A stretch of 64,000 bases of DNA from Virgisporangium aliadipatigenens (GTDB lineage Bacteria > Actinomycetota > Actinomycetes > Mycobacteriales > Micromonosporaceae), in assembly GCF_016863615.1 (NCBI RefSeq), contig NZ_BOPF01000050.1:1-64000 (forward strand). Direction: 5' to 3'. A program made the translations under genes and the position numbers. The first letter of the stretch is position 1. Each line of letters opens with the position of its first letter. This document shows, in pieces, positions 40,301 to 47,148 of the stretch. Under the pieces are notes generated by a model. It searched no databases and had not been told where the DNA came from. It saw only the letters and a program-made list of their open reading frames with translations.

Positions 40301-41653
40301 GTCCTCAAGGGACAGTTGGGCTTCGACGGGTTCGTCATCAGCGACTGGCAGGCGATCGACCAGCTGCCCGGGGACTACGCCTCGGACGTGCGCACCTCGA
40401 TCAACGCCGGCCTCGACATGATCATGGTGCCGACCCAGTACACCGTCTTCGAGCAGACGCTGCGCGCCGAGGTCGACGCCGGCCGCGTGCCGATGTCGCG
40501 CATCGACGACGCGGTGAGCCGGATCCTGCGGCAGAAGTTCCGCCTCGGCCTCTTCGAGAAGCCGTACGCGGACCGCACCAACCTGTCGAAGGTCGGCGGC
40601 GCCGAGCACCGGGCCGTGGCCCGCGAGGCGGCCGCGAAGTCGCAGGTGCTGCTGAAGAACACCGGCAACGTCCTGCCGCTGCGCAAGGACGCCAAGGTCT
40701 ACGTCGCCGGCAGCAACAGCGACGACCTCGGCAACCAGCTCGGTGGGTGGTCCATCTCCTGGCAGGGCTCCTCGGGGAACATCACCAGCGGCACCACGAT
40801 CCTCGGTGGCATGCGTCAGGTGGCACCGGGCGCCACGATCACGCACTCGGCGGACGCCTCCGCGCCGACCGCGGGATCCGACGTCGGTGTGGTCGTCGTC
40901 GGCGAACGGCCCTACGCCGAGGGCGTCGGCGACGTCGGCAACGGGCACACGATGCGCCTGTCGGCCGCCGACCGCACGGCGATCGACCGGGTGTGCGCGG
41001 CGATGCCGTGCGCCGTCCTGGTGGTCTCCGGGCGGCCGCTCGTGATCAGCGACCAGCTCGACGCGATGGACGCCGTCGTGGCCTCGTGGCTGCCCGGCTC
41101 CGAGGGCGCCGGCGTGGCGGACGTGTTGTTCGGGGCGAAGCCGTTCACCGGGCGGCTGCCGGTCACCTGGCCGAAGAGCGAGGACCAGCTGCCGATCAAC
41201 GTCGGCGACGCGAAGTACGAGCCGCAGTTCCCGTACGGCTGGGGCATCCGCACCGACGCGCCGCGCGAACGGCTCCTCGCCGTGAAGGCCGACCTCGCCG
41301 GTGCCCGCGACCCGCTGGCCAAGGCGGCCGCGGCGGCCCTGGAGCAGGCGGCGGACCAGCGGCGGTGGAACGCCGACGGGACCGTGCGCGACGCGGCCGG
41401 GGTGCAGACGTTCACGCTGGTGGCGGTGGGGCTGCTCGGTGCCACGCCGGCCGGCACCTACGAACGGGTCGACACCGTGGTCTCCGTCCTGCGCGGCCTC
41501 GCCCAGGCGGAACTCGCGCGGCTCGGCACCCGCGCGCCGGCCGGTGCGGTGACGGCCACCGCCGAGGCGGATCACCTGCTGGCCTCCGGCCGGCCCGTTC
41601 AGGCCGGTGCGAAGCTCGCCTACGCCTACTGGTGGGCGGCGAGCGTGAAGTAG
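37328..41653 (+). CDS. Secreted multidomain GH3 glycosidase (beta-glucosidase type)
   Basis: 1441 residues. Order: signal peptide (1-25, ending APAQA), F5/8-type discoidin domain (about 28-148), Calx-beta (about 150-265), two CBM11-like carbohydrate-binding domains (about 275-410 and 412-598, DWSGYDGIAFWF and DWSGFAGIRFWWYGQ), a second Calx-beta (about 603-715), GH3 barrel (about 720-1075, starting VRDLLGRMTLDEKIGQMTQ), GH3 C domain (about 1085-1310, ending PYGWGIRTDAP) and a helical tail (about 1315-1441). The nucleophile is D1006 in GFVISDW. It probably splits beta-glucans or cello-oligosaccharides outside the cell. Unlike usual exo-glucosidases, the accessory domains precede the catalytic ones. 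Confidence 0.93.
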   Translation: MKRTRIATALAVLASILVVAAPAQAADPNLAPFGTASATSAENAGLGPDRAIDGDPATRWSSAWSDPQSLTVDLGAAAAVSGVTLVWEPAYATAYQVALSLDGTTWNTVYETATGDGGTDEIKNLTGTARYVRMTGLARVTTYGYSLYELQVFGTFTEQAVTLGVPGADLPEGGTRTVPVRLNKASDAPVTVKYSTVDGTATAGTDYVAASGVLTFPPGSTEQTITLKGVDDGLHENAESFDLVLTEPTPADVRIPRGSITVSVTDDDAAPLSGPQRIVDDFEAGVPAGLGGAPVDAADRPGAAAGNKAVSLTTGTRALSPAQDWSGYDGIAFWFKGTGTGERTTVTVTETGGEAWNAAFVDSVAGWRQVRLPWRDFTRSDGELSLSAVQSYGISRANGTVVLDEVVIYQQVRTIDAFDGEVPFTAAPGPGIFTFGSNGPDNPTLSIRADKPRDGAPAGNKTLHADYNISGWGGLVHNVSYDTDPQDWSGFAGIRFWWYGQNLAPLPPGSGPRIFFEVKDGGANGEASELWNVSFTDDWQGWHLVELPFSQFAYRGDYQPVGGIDHVLTLTRAWGYAFTFPQGRPGAVDLDELQVYGVAPLPPLALIDTAPPVVEVEEGQTATVKVVLTTPGGEPLPEPVTVRYATGAGTADPKKDYQAASGELAFPAGTASGTVRTFPVLTKKDRDGETAETVPISLRSDRAAVLADLSTVVIRAHGLPYLNKALPISARVRDLLGRMTLDEKIGQMTQAERNALRKQSDIATYNLGSLLSGGGSVPTPNTPQAWADMIDAYQLRTRQTRLQIPFIYGVDAVHGHNNVIGATLLPHNVGLGATRSPALVERTGKVTATEVRATGVPWDFAPCLCVSRDERWGRSYESYSEDPALVAQLNTVITGMQGKDLTRNDTVLATAKHWVGDGGTAYGSSTTGSYTTDQGVTRVTPEELWSVHIAPYADAIDRGVGTVMPSYSSVDFPGDDKGPVKMHGNAELITNVLKGQLGFDGFVISDWQAIDQLPGDYASDVRTSINAGLDMIMVPTQYTVFEQTLRAEVDAGRVPMSRIDDAVSRILRQKFRLGLFEKPYADRTNLSKVGGAEHRAVAREAAAKSQVLLKNTGNVLPLRKDAKVYVAGSNSDDLGNQLGGWSISWQGSSGNITSGTTILGGMRQVAPGATITHSADASAPTAGSDVGVVVVGERPYAEGVGDVGNGHTMRLSAADRTAIDRVCAAMPCAVLVVSGRPLVISDQLDAMDAVVASWLPGSEGAGVADVLFGAKPFTGRLPVTWPKSEDQLPINVGDAKYEPQFPYGWGIRTDAPRERLLAVKADLAGARDPLAKAAAAALEQAADQRRWNADGTVRDAAGVQTFTLVAVGLLGATPAGTYERVDTVVSVLRGLAQAELARLGTRAPAGAVTATAEADHLLASGRPVQAGAKLAYAYWWAASVK

Positions 41654-41660
41654 GCACGGG

Positions 41661-41716
41661 GAACAGGACGTCGCGCCCCGGCCGTGGGGAGGCTCGGCCG
41701 GGGCGCGACCCTGTTC
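41661..41716. terminator. Strong bidirectional terminator
   Basis: GTCGCGCCCCGGCCG (41670-41684) pairs perfectly with 41695-41709 around a 10-nt loop, and outer arms GAACAG (41661-41666) and CTGTTC (41711-41716) extend it. It starts 7 bp after the GH3 stop and reaches into the last codon of the convergent gene. Confidence 0.8.
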
Positions 41717-42935
41717 AGGGGATCTGGGCGGTGATCAGCCAGAGGTTCTCGCCGCGCCCCGCGCGCAGCATGTAGGACCCGCGGAATCCCCGGTGCGGGA
41801 ACTCCGGCATGGAGGCGAGGGTGTTCGTCCGCACGTCCCACACGTACTGCTGGCGCTCACCCCAGTTGACGTAGACGAACCGGCCACCGGGCACCACCTC
41901 GAACTGCGCGCTGGGCGCCCGGGGGCCGGCGTTCGGCAGGTGGGCCAGCTCCGGCGCGTCGGCGCCGAACCCGGTGGCGACCAGGCCGCGCGCCTCGTAG
42001 CGCACGCACAGCTCCCGATCGCAGTTCCACTCCTTGACGTCGCGGGTGCTGCTGACCGTCTCGCCGGTCGCCACGTTCCAGAACGTGTTCCGGAACCGGT
42101 ACGGCGGCTCGTAACCCTGCATCCACGCGCCGTCGCCGGTCGGCCACCAGCTTCCCGTCGTCGGCACCGGTTCGGGCGGTGCCATCGGGGCGGTGAGCCG
42201 GTAGAGCCGGTCCCCGTCGCCCATCGGCTGGATGTAGAGGCGGTCGGCGGTGCCGAAGACCTGTCCCGGCGTCTCGAGCCCGGAGCCGGGTGCGAACACG
42301 GCCCACAGCGTCCGCTGACCGCCGTCCATGGCCGCGCTCCACAGCTCGGTGCGGCGTTCGAACACCTCGGGACCGCCGCGCAAAGCGGTGCGCTGCCACC
42401 AGATCCGCCCACCGACGACGGCGGCGGCCTGCTGGACCACAACCCGGTCCCAGCCCTCGGGCGGCGCCTCCGCGCGCATCACTTCCTGGACGCGGCGGGT
42501 CCTCGGGTCGTACAGCACCGGGTACAGCGACTCGCCAGCCTTGATGCCCGTGTGGAGCACGTACCTGCCGTCCGGGGCACGTCCGACCGGTGTGCCCTCC
42601 CGGTTGACCGGAATCGTCGCCGGGAGTCGCAGCACCGCCTCCGGCCACAGCTCCTGCGCGGTGCGCAGGTCCTGCACCACCACCGGCGGCGGCACGGCCG
42701 GCAGTTCGGCGGACTCCTCGTCCGGCCCGTTCCCGCCGCCGAGGCCGCTCGTCGAGATCGCCACCGCGGCCGCGACCGCCGCCGCCACCAGCGCGAGCGC
42801 GCCACCCGTGCGCGCCCGCCGCCGACGCCGGCCGAGCGCGCCGATGCGGTGCACCGCCTCCGGGTCGGGCAGCTCCGCGGAAGCGGCGATGGCGTCCATC
42901 GTGCGCCGCAGCCGCACGTCGAGTTCCGTGCTCAT
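41715..42935 (-). CDS. Membrane-anchored partner of a SigE-family sigma factor
   Basis: 406 residues: a short cytoplasmic part (MSTELDVRLRRTMDAIAASA...HRIGALGRRRRRART), one membrane helix (about 44-62, rich in Ala/Val), and a large extracellular part (about 75-406) with repeated short beta-strand and Trp/Tyr-rich stretches that suggest a propeller-like fold. Genes in this position after SigE-family sigma genes usually encode anti-sigma-like proteins, but no zinc-binding motif is present. ATG at 42935 overlaps the sigma stop (ATGA). The extracellular domain may sense a cell-surface signal. Confidence 0.75.
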   Translation of the reverse strand: MSTELDVRLRRTMDAIAASAELPDPEAVHRIGALGRRRRRARTGGALALVAAAVAAAVAISTSGLGGGNGPDEESAELPAVPPPVVVQDLRTAQELWPEAVLRLPATIPVNREGTPVGRAPDGRYVLHTGIKAGESLYPVLYDPRTRRVQEVMRAEAPPEGWDRVVVQQAAAVVGGRIWWQRTALRGGPEVFERRTELWSAAMDGGQRTLWAVFAPGSGLETPGQVFGTADRLYIQPMGDGDRLYRLTAPMAPPEPVPTTGSWWPTGDGAWMQGYEPPYRFRNTFWNVATGETVSSTRDVKEWNCDRELCVRYEARGLVATGFGADAPELAHLPNAGPRAPSAQFEVVPGGRFVYVNWGERQQYVWDVRTNTLASMPEFPHRGFRGSYMLRAGRGENLWLITAQIP

Positions 42936-43432
42936 GCGAGCCTCCCCGCCAGGGCGATGTCGTGCGGGACGTCGGCGGCGCGCAGGCGTTCCAGCGCGCG
43001 GGCCGCCCGCGTGCGCACCGTCGCGCGGGAGATGCCGAGCAGTTCGGCGATCTCCGGGTCCGACCGGTCCTCGTAGTAGCGCAGCACCAGCACCACGCGG
43101 TACTTCGGCGGCAACGCCCGCAGCGCCCGCGCCAGCCCGACGTCGCCGTCGGCCCGGGCGATCCCGTCGTCGAGGTAGCCCGTCTCGGGTGGTGTGCCGG
43201 AGAGGCGTTCGCGACGGACCCGGCGCCAGAAGCTGACGTGCAGCCGGGCCATGGTGCGCCGCACGTACGCCTCCGGATCGCCGCCGCTGATCCGCGCCCA
43301 CCGGCCGTTCACCCGGACCAGCGCCTCCTGCGCGAGGTCGGCGCCGTCGTGCGGGTTGCCCGCCAGCACGGTGCCGTAGCGCACCAGTGCCGGCAGGCGC
43401 GCCCGCACGAACGCCTCGAACCCGTCGTCCAT
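42932..43432 (-). CDS. SigE-family RNA polymerase sigma factor
   Basis: 166 residues: region 2 (about 5-75, FEAFVRARLPALVRYGTVLAG, DLAQEALVRVNGRW) and region 4 (about 105-160, ALPPKYRVVLVLRYYEDRSD to ALERLR). The ATG at 43432 follows GGAAGGGGAC, preferred over the GTG at 43453. It is translationally coupled to the membrane protein downstream. It is the intact counterpart of the decayed sigma pair at 10.4-11.4 kb. Confidence 0.92.
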   Translation of the reverse strand: MDDGFEAFVRARLPALVRYGTVLAGNPHDGADLAQEALVRVNGRWARISGGDPEAYVRRTMARLHVSFWRRVRRERLSGTPPETGYLDDGIARADGDVGLARALRALPPKYRVVLVLRYYEDRSDPEIAELLGISRATVRTRAARALERLRAADVPHDIALAGRLA

Positions 43433-43811
43433 GCCGTCCCCTTCCGTCGTCACGCCGGGAACGCGCGGGAGGGCCCGAACTGTTTCACGCCACCGTCGGT
43501 CGACCGGGACCGCTCCGCCGCGCGTGCCGTCCCGGCGTGCACGGACGCTCGGGAAACACCTAGAAAGTTCGGCGGGCCCCGGATCCGTCCGGTCGCCGGT
43601 ATCGGCGCGGCACCGCCGTCGCCGGAACCGGGGCGGCGACTCGCGCGGCGCCCGCGGGAGGCCGGTGCCGTCGGCCGTTCGTCGCCTTCGTCACGGCTCA
43701 CACGGGTGCGGTCACGAACCGTTCCCAGGTGCTGTGATCAGGCCGACTGTCGTGTTTGCGGCCGTGCACCGTGACCTGTTCGTGAGCGTGACTCGGTTAC
43801 CGTTCCGCACC
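43433..43811. other. 379-bp divergent intergenic region
   Basis: Between the leftward sigma gene and the rightward kinase gene. It must hold both promoters. I see no convincing gene, tRNA or strong palindrome in it; no clear -35/-10 pair can be named for either direction. The in-frame extension of the kinase ORF back to 43431 has no family resemblance. Confidence 0.5.
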
Positions 43812-45707
43812 GTGTCCGACACGCCGCCCCAGGTCCTCGCCGGCCGCTACCGTCTCGTGCTGCCGCTCGGCCAGGGTGGCATGGGCCGGGTGTGGCGGGC
43901 CGTCGACGAGTTGCTGCTGCGCGACGTCGCCGTCAAGGAGCTGGTGCTGCCCCCGGCCGCCACCGAACGGGACCGCGACGACCTGCGGGAGCGCGCCCTG
44001 CGGGAGGCGCGTGCCATCGCCCGCATCGATCAGGCCAACGTGGTGCGCCTCTTCGACGTGGTGCACGACGGCGGGCAGCCGTGGATCGTGATGGAGCTGA
44101 TCCCGTCGCGTTCCCTCCAGGACGTGCTGAACGCGCACGGCCCGGTCGCCCCGGCGCGCGCCGCGCGGATCGGCCTCGGGGTCCTGGCCGCGCTGCGGGC
44201 CGCGCACCGGGCGGGGATCCTGCACCGGGACGTCAAGCCGGCGAACATCCTGCTCGCCGACGACGGCCGGGTCGTGCTCACCGACTTCGGGGTCGCGCTC
44301 GCCGCGGAGGACACGTCGATCACCGTCACCGGCATCGTGATGGGCTCCCCGCAGTACCTGGCACCGGAACGCGCCACCGACGGCATGATCGGTCCGGCCG
44401 CCGACCTGTGGTCCCTCGGCGCCACGCTGTACGCCGCCGTGGAGGGCCGGCCGCCGTACGAGCGGTCGACCGGCGTCGCCACGCTCACCGCCCTCGCCAC
44501 CGAACGCCCGCCGCCGCCGAAGCAGGCCGGTGTCCTGACGGCCGCGCTGGAAGGCTTGCTGCGCAAGGATCCCCGCGACCGGGTCGGCCCCGACGAGACC
44601 GAACGCCTGCTCCGCGCGGCCGCCGCGACCGTCCCCGGCGGACGGTCCACAGTGGACGGCCCGCCGTGGTGGGTGACGGCGCTCGGCCCGGTCTCCTCCG
44701 GCGCGACGGCCACCGTCGCCGTGCCCCGCACACCGGCCGCTCCCGGAACGCCGGGACCGGCGGGCGCCGACGGCGGCACGGCGGCCGGCGACGCGGGCCC
44801 GTCCGCCCCGGGCAGCGGTCCGGCCGGCGGTGCCGGTGGGCCCGGGTACGACGGCGACACCTGGTCCCATCCCGTGGTCGGCACGGCCGCCGGCGGGCGG
44901 GCCGACTCGGACCTCGGCCGCGCGTGGGGCGACACCGACGCCGTGCGCGCGGCGGCCGCCAGCCCCACCTGGGCCGCCCCGGACGACCCGCGCGACCCGC
45001 CGCCGTCGACCGTGGCGGCCACCGGCGTGCGCAGGCCCCGGCGCGCGGCCGTCGCGGCGCTGCTGGCGGTGCCGGTGCTCGCGTTGGCGGTGGCCGTTCC
45101 GCTGCTGCTGACCCGCTCCGGTGAGCCGTCGGCGGCCGACAGCCGCAAGGCGCCGCCCCGGCCGGGCGGGGCCGGTGGCGCGTTCCCGTCGGCGGCGGTC
45201 ATCCCGTCGCCCGTTCCCACGGCCGGCCAGTCGCCGTCGCGCGGCGCCGCCGCGAGCGCCACCCCGTCGCGGGCCGGGTCGCCGAGCGCCGCGCGCTCCA
45301 GCGCGGCCGCGCCGCTGACGCCGATCGCGACGGACAAGCCGATCCGCAACGTCGGCACCGGCAAGTGCATCGACCTGCCCGGCGCCGACCGCAACACCAC
45401 GTCGCAGATCCACGTCTGGGACTGCTTCGGCGGCACCGGCGAGGCGTTCACGCTGCCGGGCGACGGGACGCTGCGGGTGCTCGGCCGCTGCCTGGAACTC
45501 GACTCGACCGCCACCGGCAGCGCCTTCCACATCGCCGACTGCACCGGTAGCGACCTCCAGCGCTTCGCAATGACCGTGGGCGGCTCGCTGACCAGCGTTC
45601 GCACGGGAAAGTGCCTGGAGCCGAAGAACGGCGACAGCGCCAACGGCACCTGGCTGCACACCTGGGACTGCACGGGAGTCGATCACCAGAAGTGGCGGGT
45701 CGGCTGA
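43812..45707 (+). CDS. Ser/Thr protein kinase with extracellular ricin-type lectin domain
   Basis: 631 residues: PknB-type kinase (about 10-275; P-loop GQGGMGRV, lysine in VAVKEL, HRDVKPANIL with D140, DFGVAL), a long Pro/Gly/Ala-rich juxtamembrane linker (about 280-405), a membrane helix (about 412-434), a Ser/Pro/Ala linker, and a ricin B-type lectin domain (about 512-631, three repeats with HVWDCFG, HIADCTG, HTWDCTGVDHQKW). It should sense a sugar outside and phosphorylate cytoplasmic targets. The GTG at 43812 starts just before LAGRYRLV. Its closest relative in the window is the next gene. Confidence 0.9.
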   Translation: MSDTPPQVLAGRYRLVLPLGQGGMGRVWRAVDELLLRDVAVKELVLPPAATERDRDDLRERALREARAIARIDQANVVRLFDVVHDGGQPWIVMELIPSRSLQDVLNAHGPVAPARAARIGLGVLAALRAAHRAGILHRDVKPANILLADDGRVVLTDFGVALAAEDTSITVTGIVMGSPQYLAPERATDGMIGPAADLWSLGATLYAAVEGRPPYERSTGVATLTALATERPPPPKQAGVLTAALEGLLRKDPRDRVGPDETERLLRAAAATVPGGRSTVDGPPWWVTALGPVSSGATATVAVPRTPAAPGTPGPAGADGGTAAGDAGPSAPGSGPAGGAGGPGYDGDTWSHPVVGTAAGGRADSDLGRAWGDTDAVRAAAASPTWAAPDDPRDPPPSTVAATGVRRPRRAAVAALLAVPVLALAVAVPLLLTRSGEPSAADSRKAPPRPGGAGGAFPSAAVIPSPVPTAGQSPSRGAAASATPSRAGSPSAARSSAAAPLTPIATDKPIRNVGTGKCIDLPGADRNTTSQIHVWDCFGGTGEAFTLPGDGTLRVLGRCLELDSTATGSAFHIADCTGSDLQRFAMTVGGSLTSVRTGKCLEPKNGDSANGTWLHTWDCTGVDHQKWRVG

Positions 45708-45760
45708 CACCGGCCGAAAAGAACTAGCGATCGACACCGGACCATTCCACCGCCGGGAAA

Positions 45761-45779
45761 GTCGGCTAGCGTAGCCGAC
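45761..45779 (+). promoter_or_regulatory. Inverted repeat over the promoter of the second kinase gene
   Basis: GTCGGCTA (45761-45768) and TAGCCGAC (45772-45779) are exact inverted arms around GCG and end one base before the GTG start. The centre contains TAGCGT, a plausible -10 element. The mRNA may therefore be nearly leaderless, with an operator or hairpin at its 5-prime end. Confidence 0.4.
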
Positions 45780-45780
45780 C

Positions 45781-47148
45781 GTGACCGATACGTCGTCCCG
45801 CATCGTCGCGGGCCGGTACCGCCTCGTCCGCCAGTTGGGCCAGGGCGGGATGGGCCGGGTGTGGCTCGGCCGCGACGAGACGCTGCGCCGTGACGTCGCG
45901 GTCAAGGAACTGCTGTCGCCGCCCGGCCTCACCGACGAGGCCCGCGACGATCTGCGCGAACGTTCGATGCGCGAGGCGCGCGCCATCGCCCGCATCGACC
46001 AGGCCAACGTGGTGCGCATCTTCGACGTGGTGCACGACGGCGGCGAGCCGTGGATCGTCATGGAGTTCGTGCCGTCGCGGTCGCTCGACGAGATCATCGC
46101 CACCGAGGGGACGCTGTCGCCGCGACGGGTGGCGCGGATCGGGGTGGCCGTGCTGGCGGCGCTGCGGGCCGCGCACGACGTCGGGATCTCGCACCGGGAC
46201 GTCAAGCCGGCGAACATCCTGCTCGGCCAGGACGGCCGCGTCGTGCTCACCGACTTCGGGGTCGCCGCGCACGCCGACGACCCGTCGATGACGCAGACCG
46301 GGGTGGTGCTCGGTTCGCCGGAGTACGTGGCCCCCGAACGCGCCACCGAGGGCATCGGCGGGCCGGCCGCCGACCTGTGGTCGTTGGGCGCCACGCTCTA
46401 CGCGGCCGTCGAGGGGCAGGCGCCGTTCCGGCGGTCGACGTCGATGGCCACGCTGGTGGCGCTCGCGACGGAGGAGCCGGCCCCCGCCACGAACGCGGGC
46501 CCGCTGGCCGGTGCGCTCGACGGGCTGCTGCGCAAGGACGTGCGGCGGCGCATCGACGGCGCGGAGGCGGCCCGCCGGCTGGCTGCCGCGGCCGGTGGGC
46601 GCAAGGGGCTCGATCTCGGGACGTTCCGCTGGTGGCTGCGCTCGCGGCTGCGCAAGCACCGGTGGCGGCTGGTCGGCGGGTTCGCGGCGCTGGTCATGCT
46701 CGCGGCGTTCGTGGTGCCGCTGATGGGCGGGAAGGATCCGGGGCCGACGGCGGGTCAGGCGGGCTCCGTACCCGGCCGACAGCTGGTGCACCAGTCCACC
46801 GGCCGCTGCGTCGACATCCCCGGCGGCGCCCCGGACACGAAGTCGCCCGTGCGCCTGTGGGACTGCACCGGCGGCCCGGGCCAGCGCCTGACCCTGCCGA
46901 CCGACGGGACCCTGCGCGCGCTCGGCCGCTGCCTGGAGACCGGCAGTCCGGCGCTCGGCAGCGGCCTGCGGCTGGCGGAGTGCACCGGCGCCGAGGCGCA
47001 GCTGTTCACGCTGACGCCGGACAGCGCCCTGATGCAGAAGTCCACCGGCCGCTGCGTGGAACCGGCGACGAAGGACGCCGAGCCCGGCACCTGGCTACGG
47101 ATGTGGGACTGCACCGGCGCCCCCACGCAACGCTGGCGCCTGGACTAA
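45781..47148 (+). CDS. Ser/Thr protein kinase with extracellular ricin-type lectin domain (second copy)
   Basis: 455 residues, same layout as the previous gene but compact: kinase (about 8-270; GQGGMGRV, VAVKEL, HRDVKPANIL with D140, DFGVAA), short basic linker, membrane helix (about 297-317), ricin-type domain (about 333-455 with VRLWDCTGG, LRLAECTG, LRMWDCTGAPTQRW). The kinase halves of the two genes are clearly paralogous; the linkers differ greatly in length. It starts with GTG and converges on the debranching-enzyme gene with a 4-bp overlap. Confidence 0.92.
   Translation: MTDTSSRIVAGRYRLVRQLGQGGMGRVWLGRDETLRRDVAVKELLSPPGLTDEARDDLRERSMREARAIARIDQANVVRIFDVVHDGGEPWIVMEFVPSRSLDEIIATEGTLSPRRVARIGVAVLAALRAAHDVGISHRDVKPANILLGQDGRVVLTDFGVAAHADDPSMTQTGVVLGSPEYVAPERATEGIGGPAADLWSLGATLYAAVEGQAPFRRSTSMATLVALATEEPAPATNAGPLAGALDGLLRKDVRRRIDGAEAARRLAAAAGGRKGLDLGTFRWWLRSRLRKHRWRLVGGFAALVMLAAFVVPLMGGKDPGPTAGQAGSVPGRQLVHQSTGRCVDIPGGAPDTKSPVRLWDCTGGPGQRLTLPTDGTLRALGRCLETGSPALGSGLRLAECTGAEAQLFTLTPDSALMQKSTGRCVEPATKDAEPGTWLRMWDCTGAPTQRWRLD

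Noticed and set aside
37355-41575. A 1406-codon open frame antisense to the GH3 gene
   Set aside because: It mirrors the real gene's codon structure in very GC-rich DNA, has no recognisable protein features, and the GH3 product on the other strand is unambiguous.
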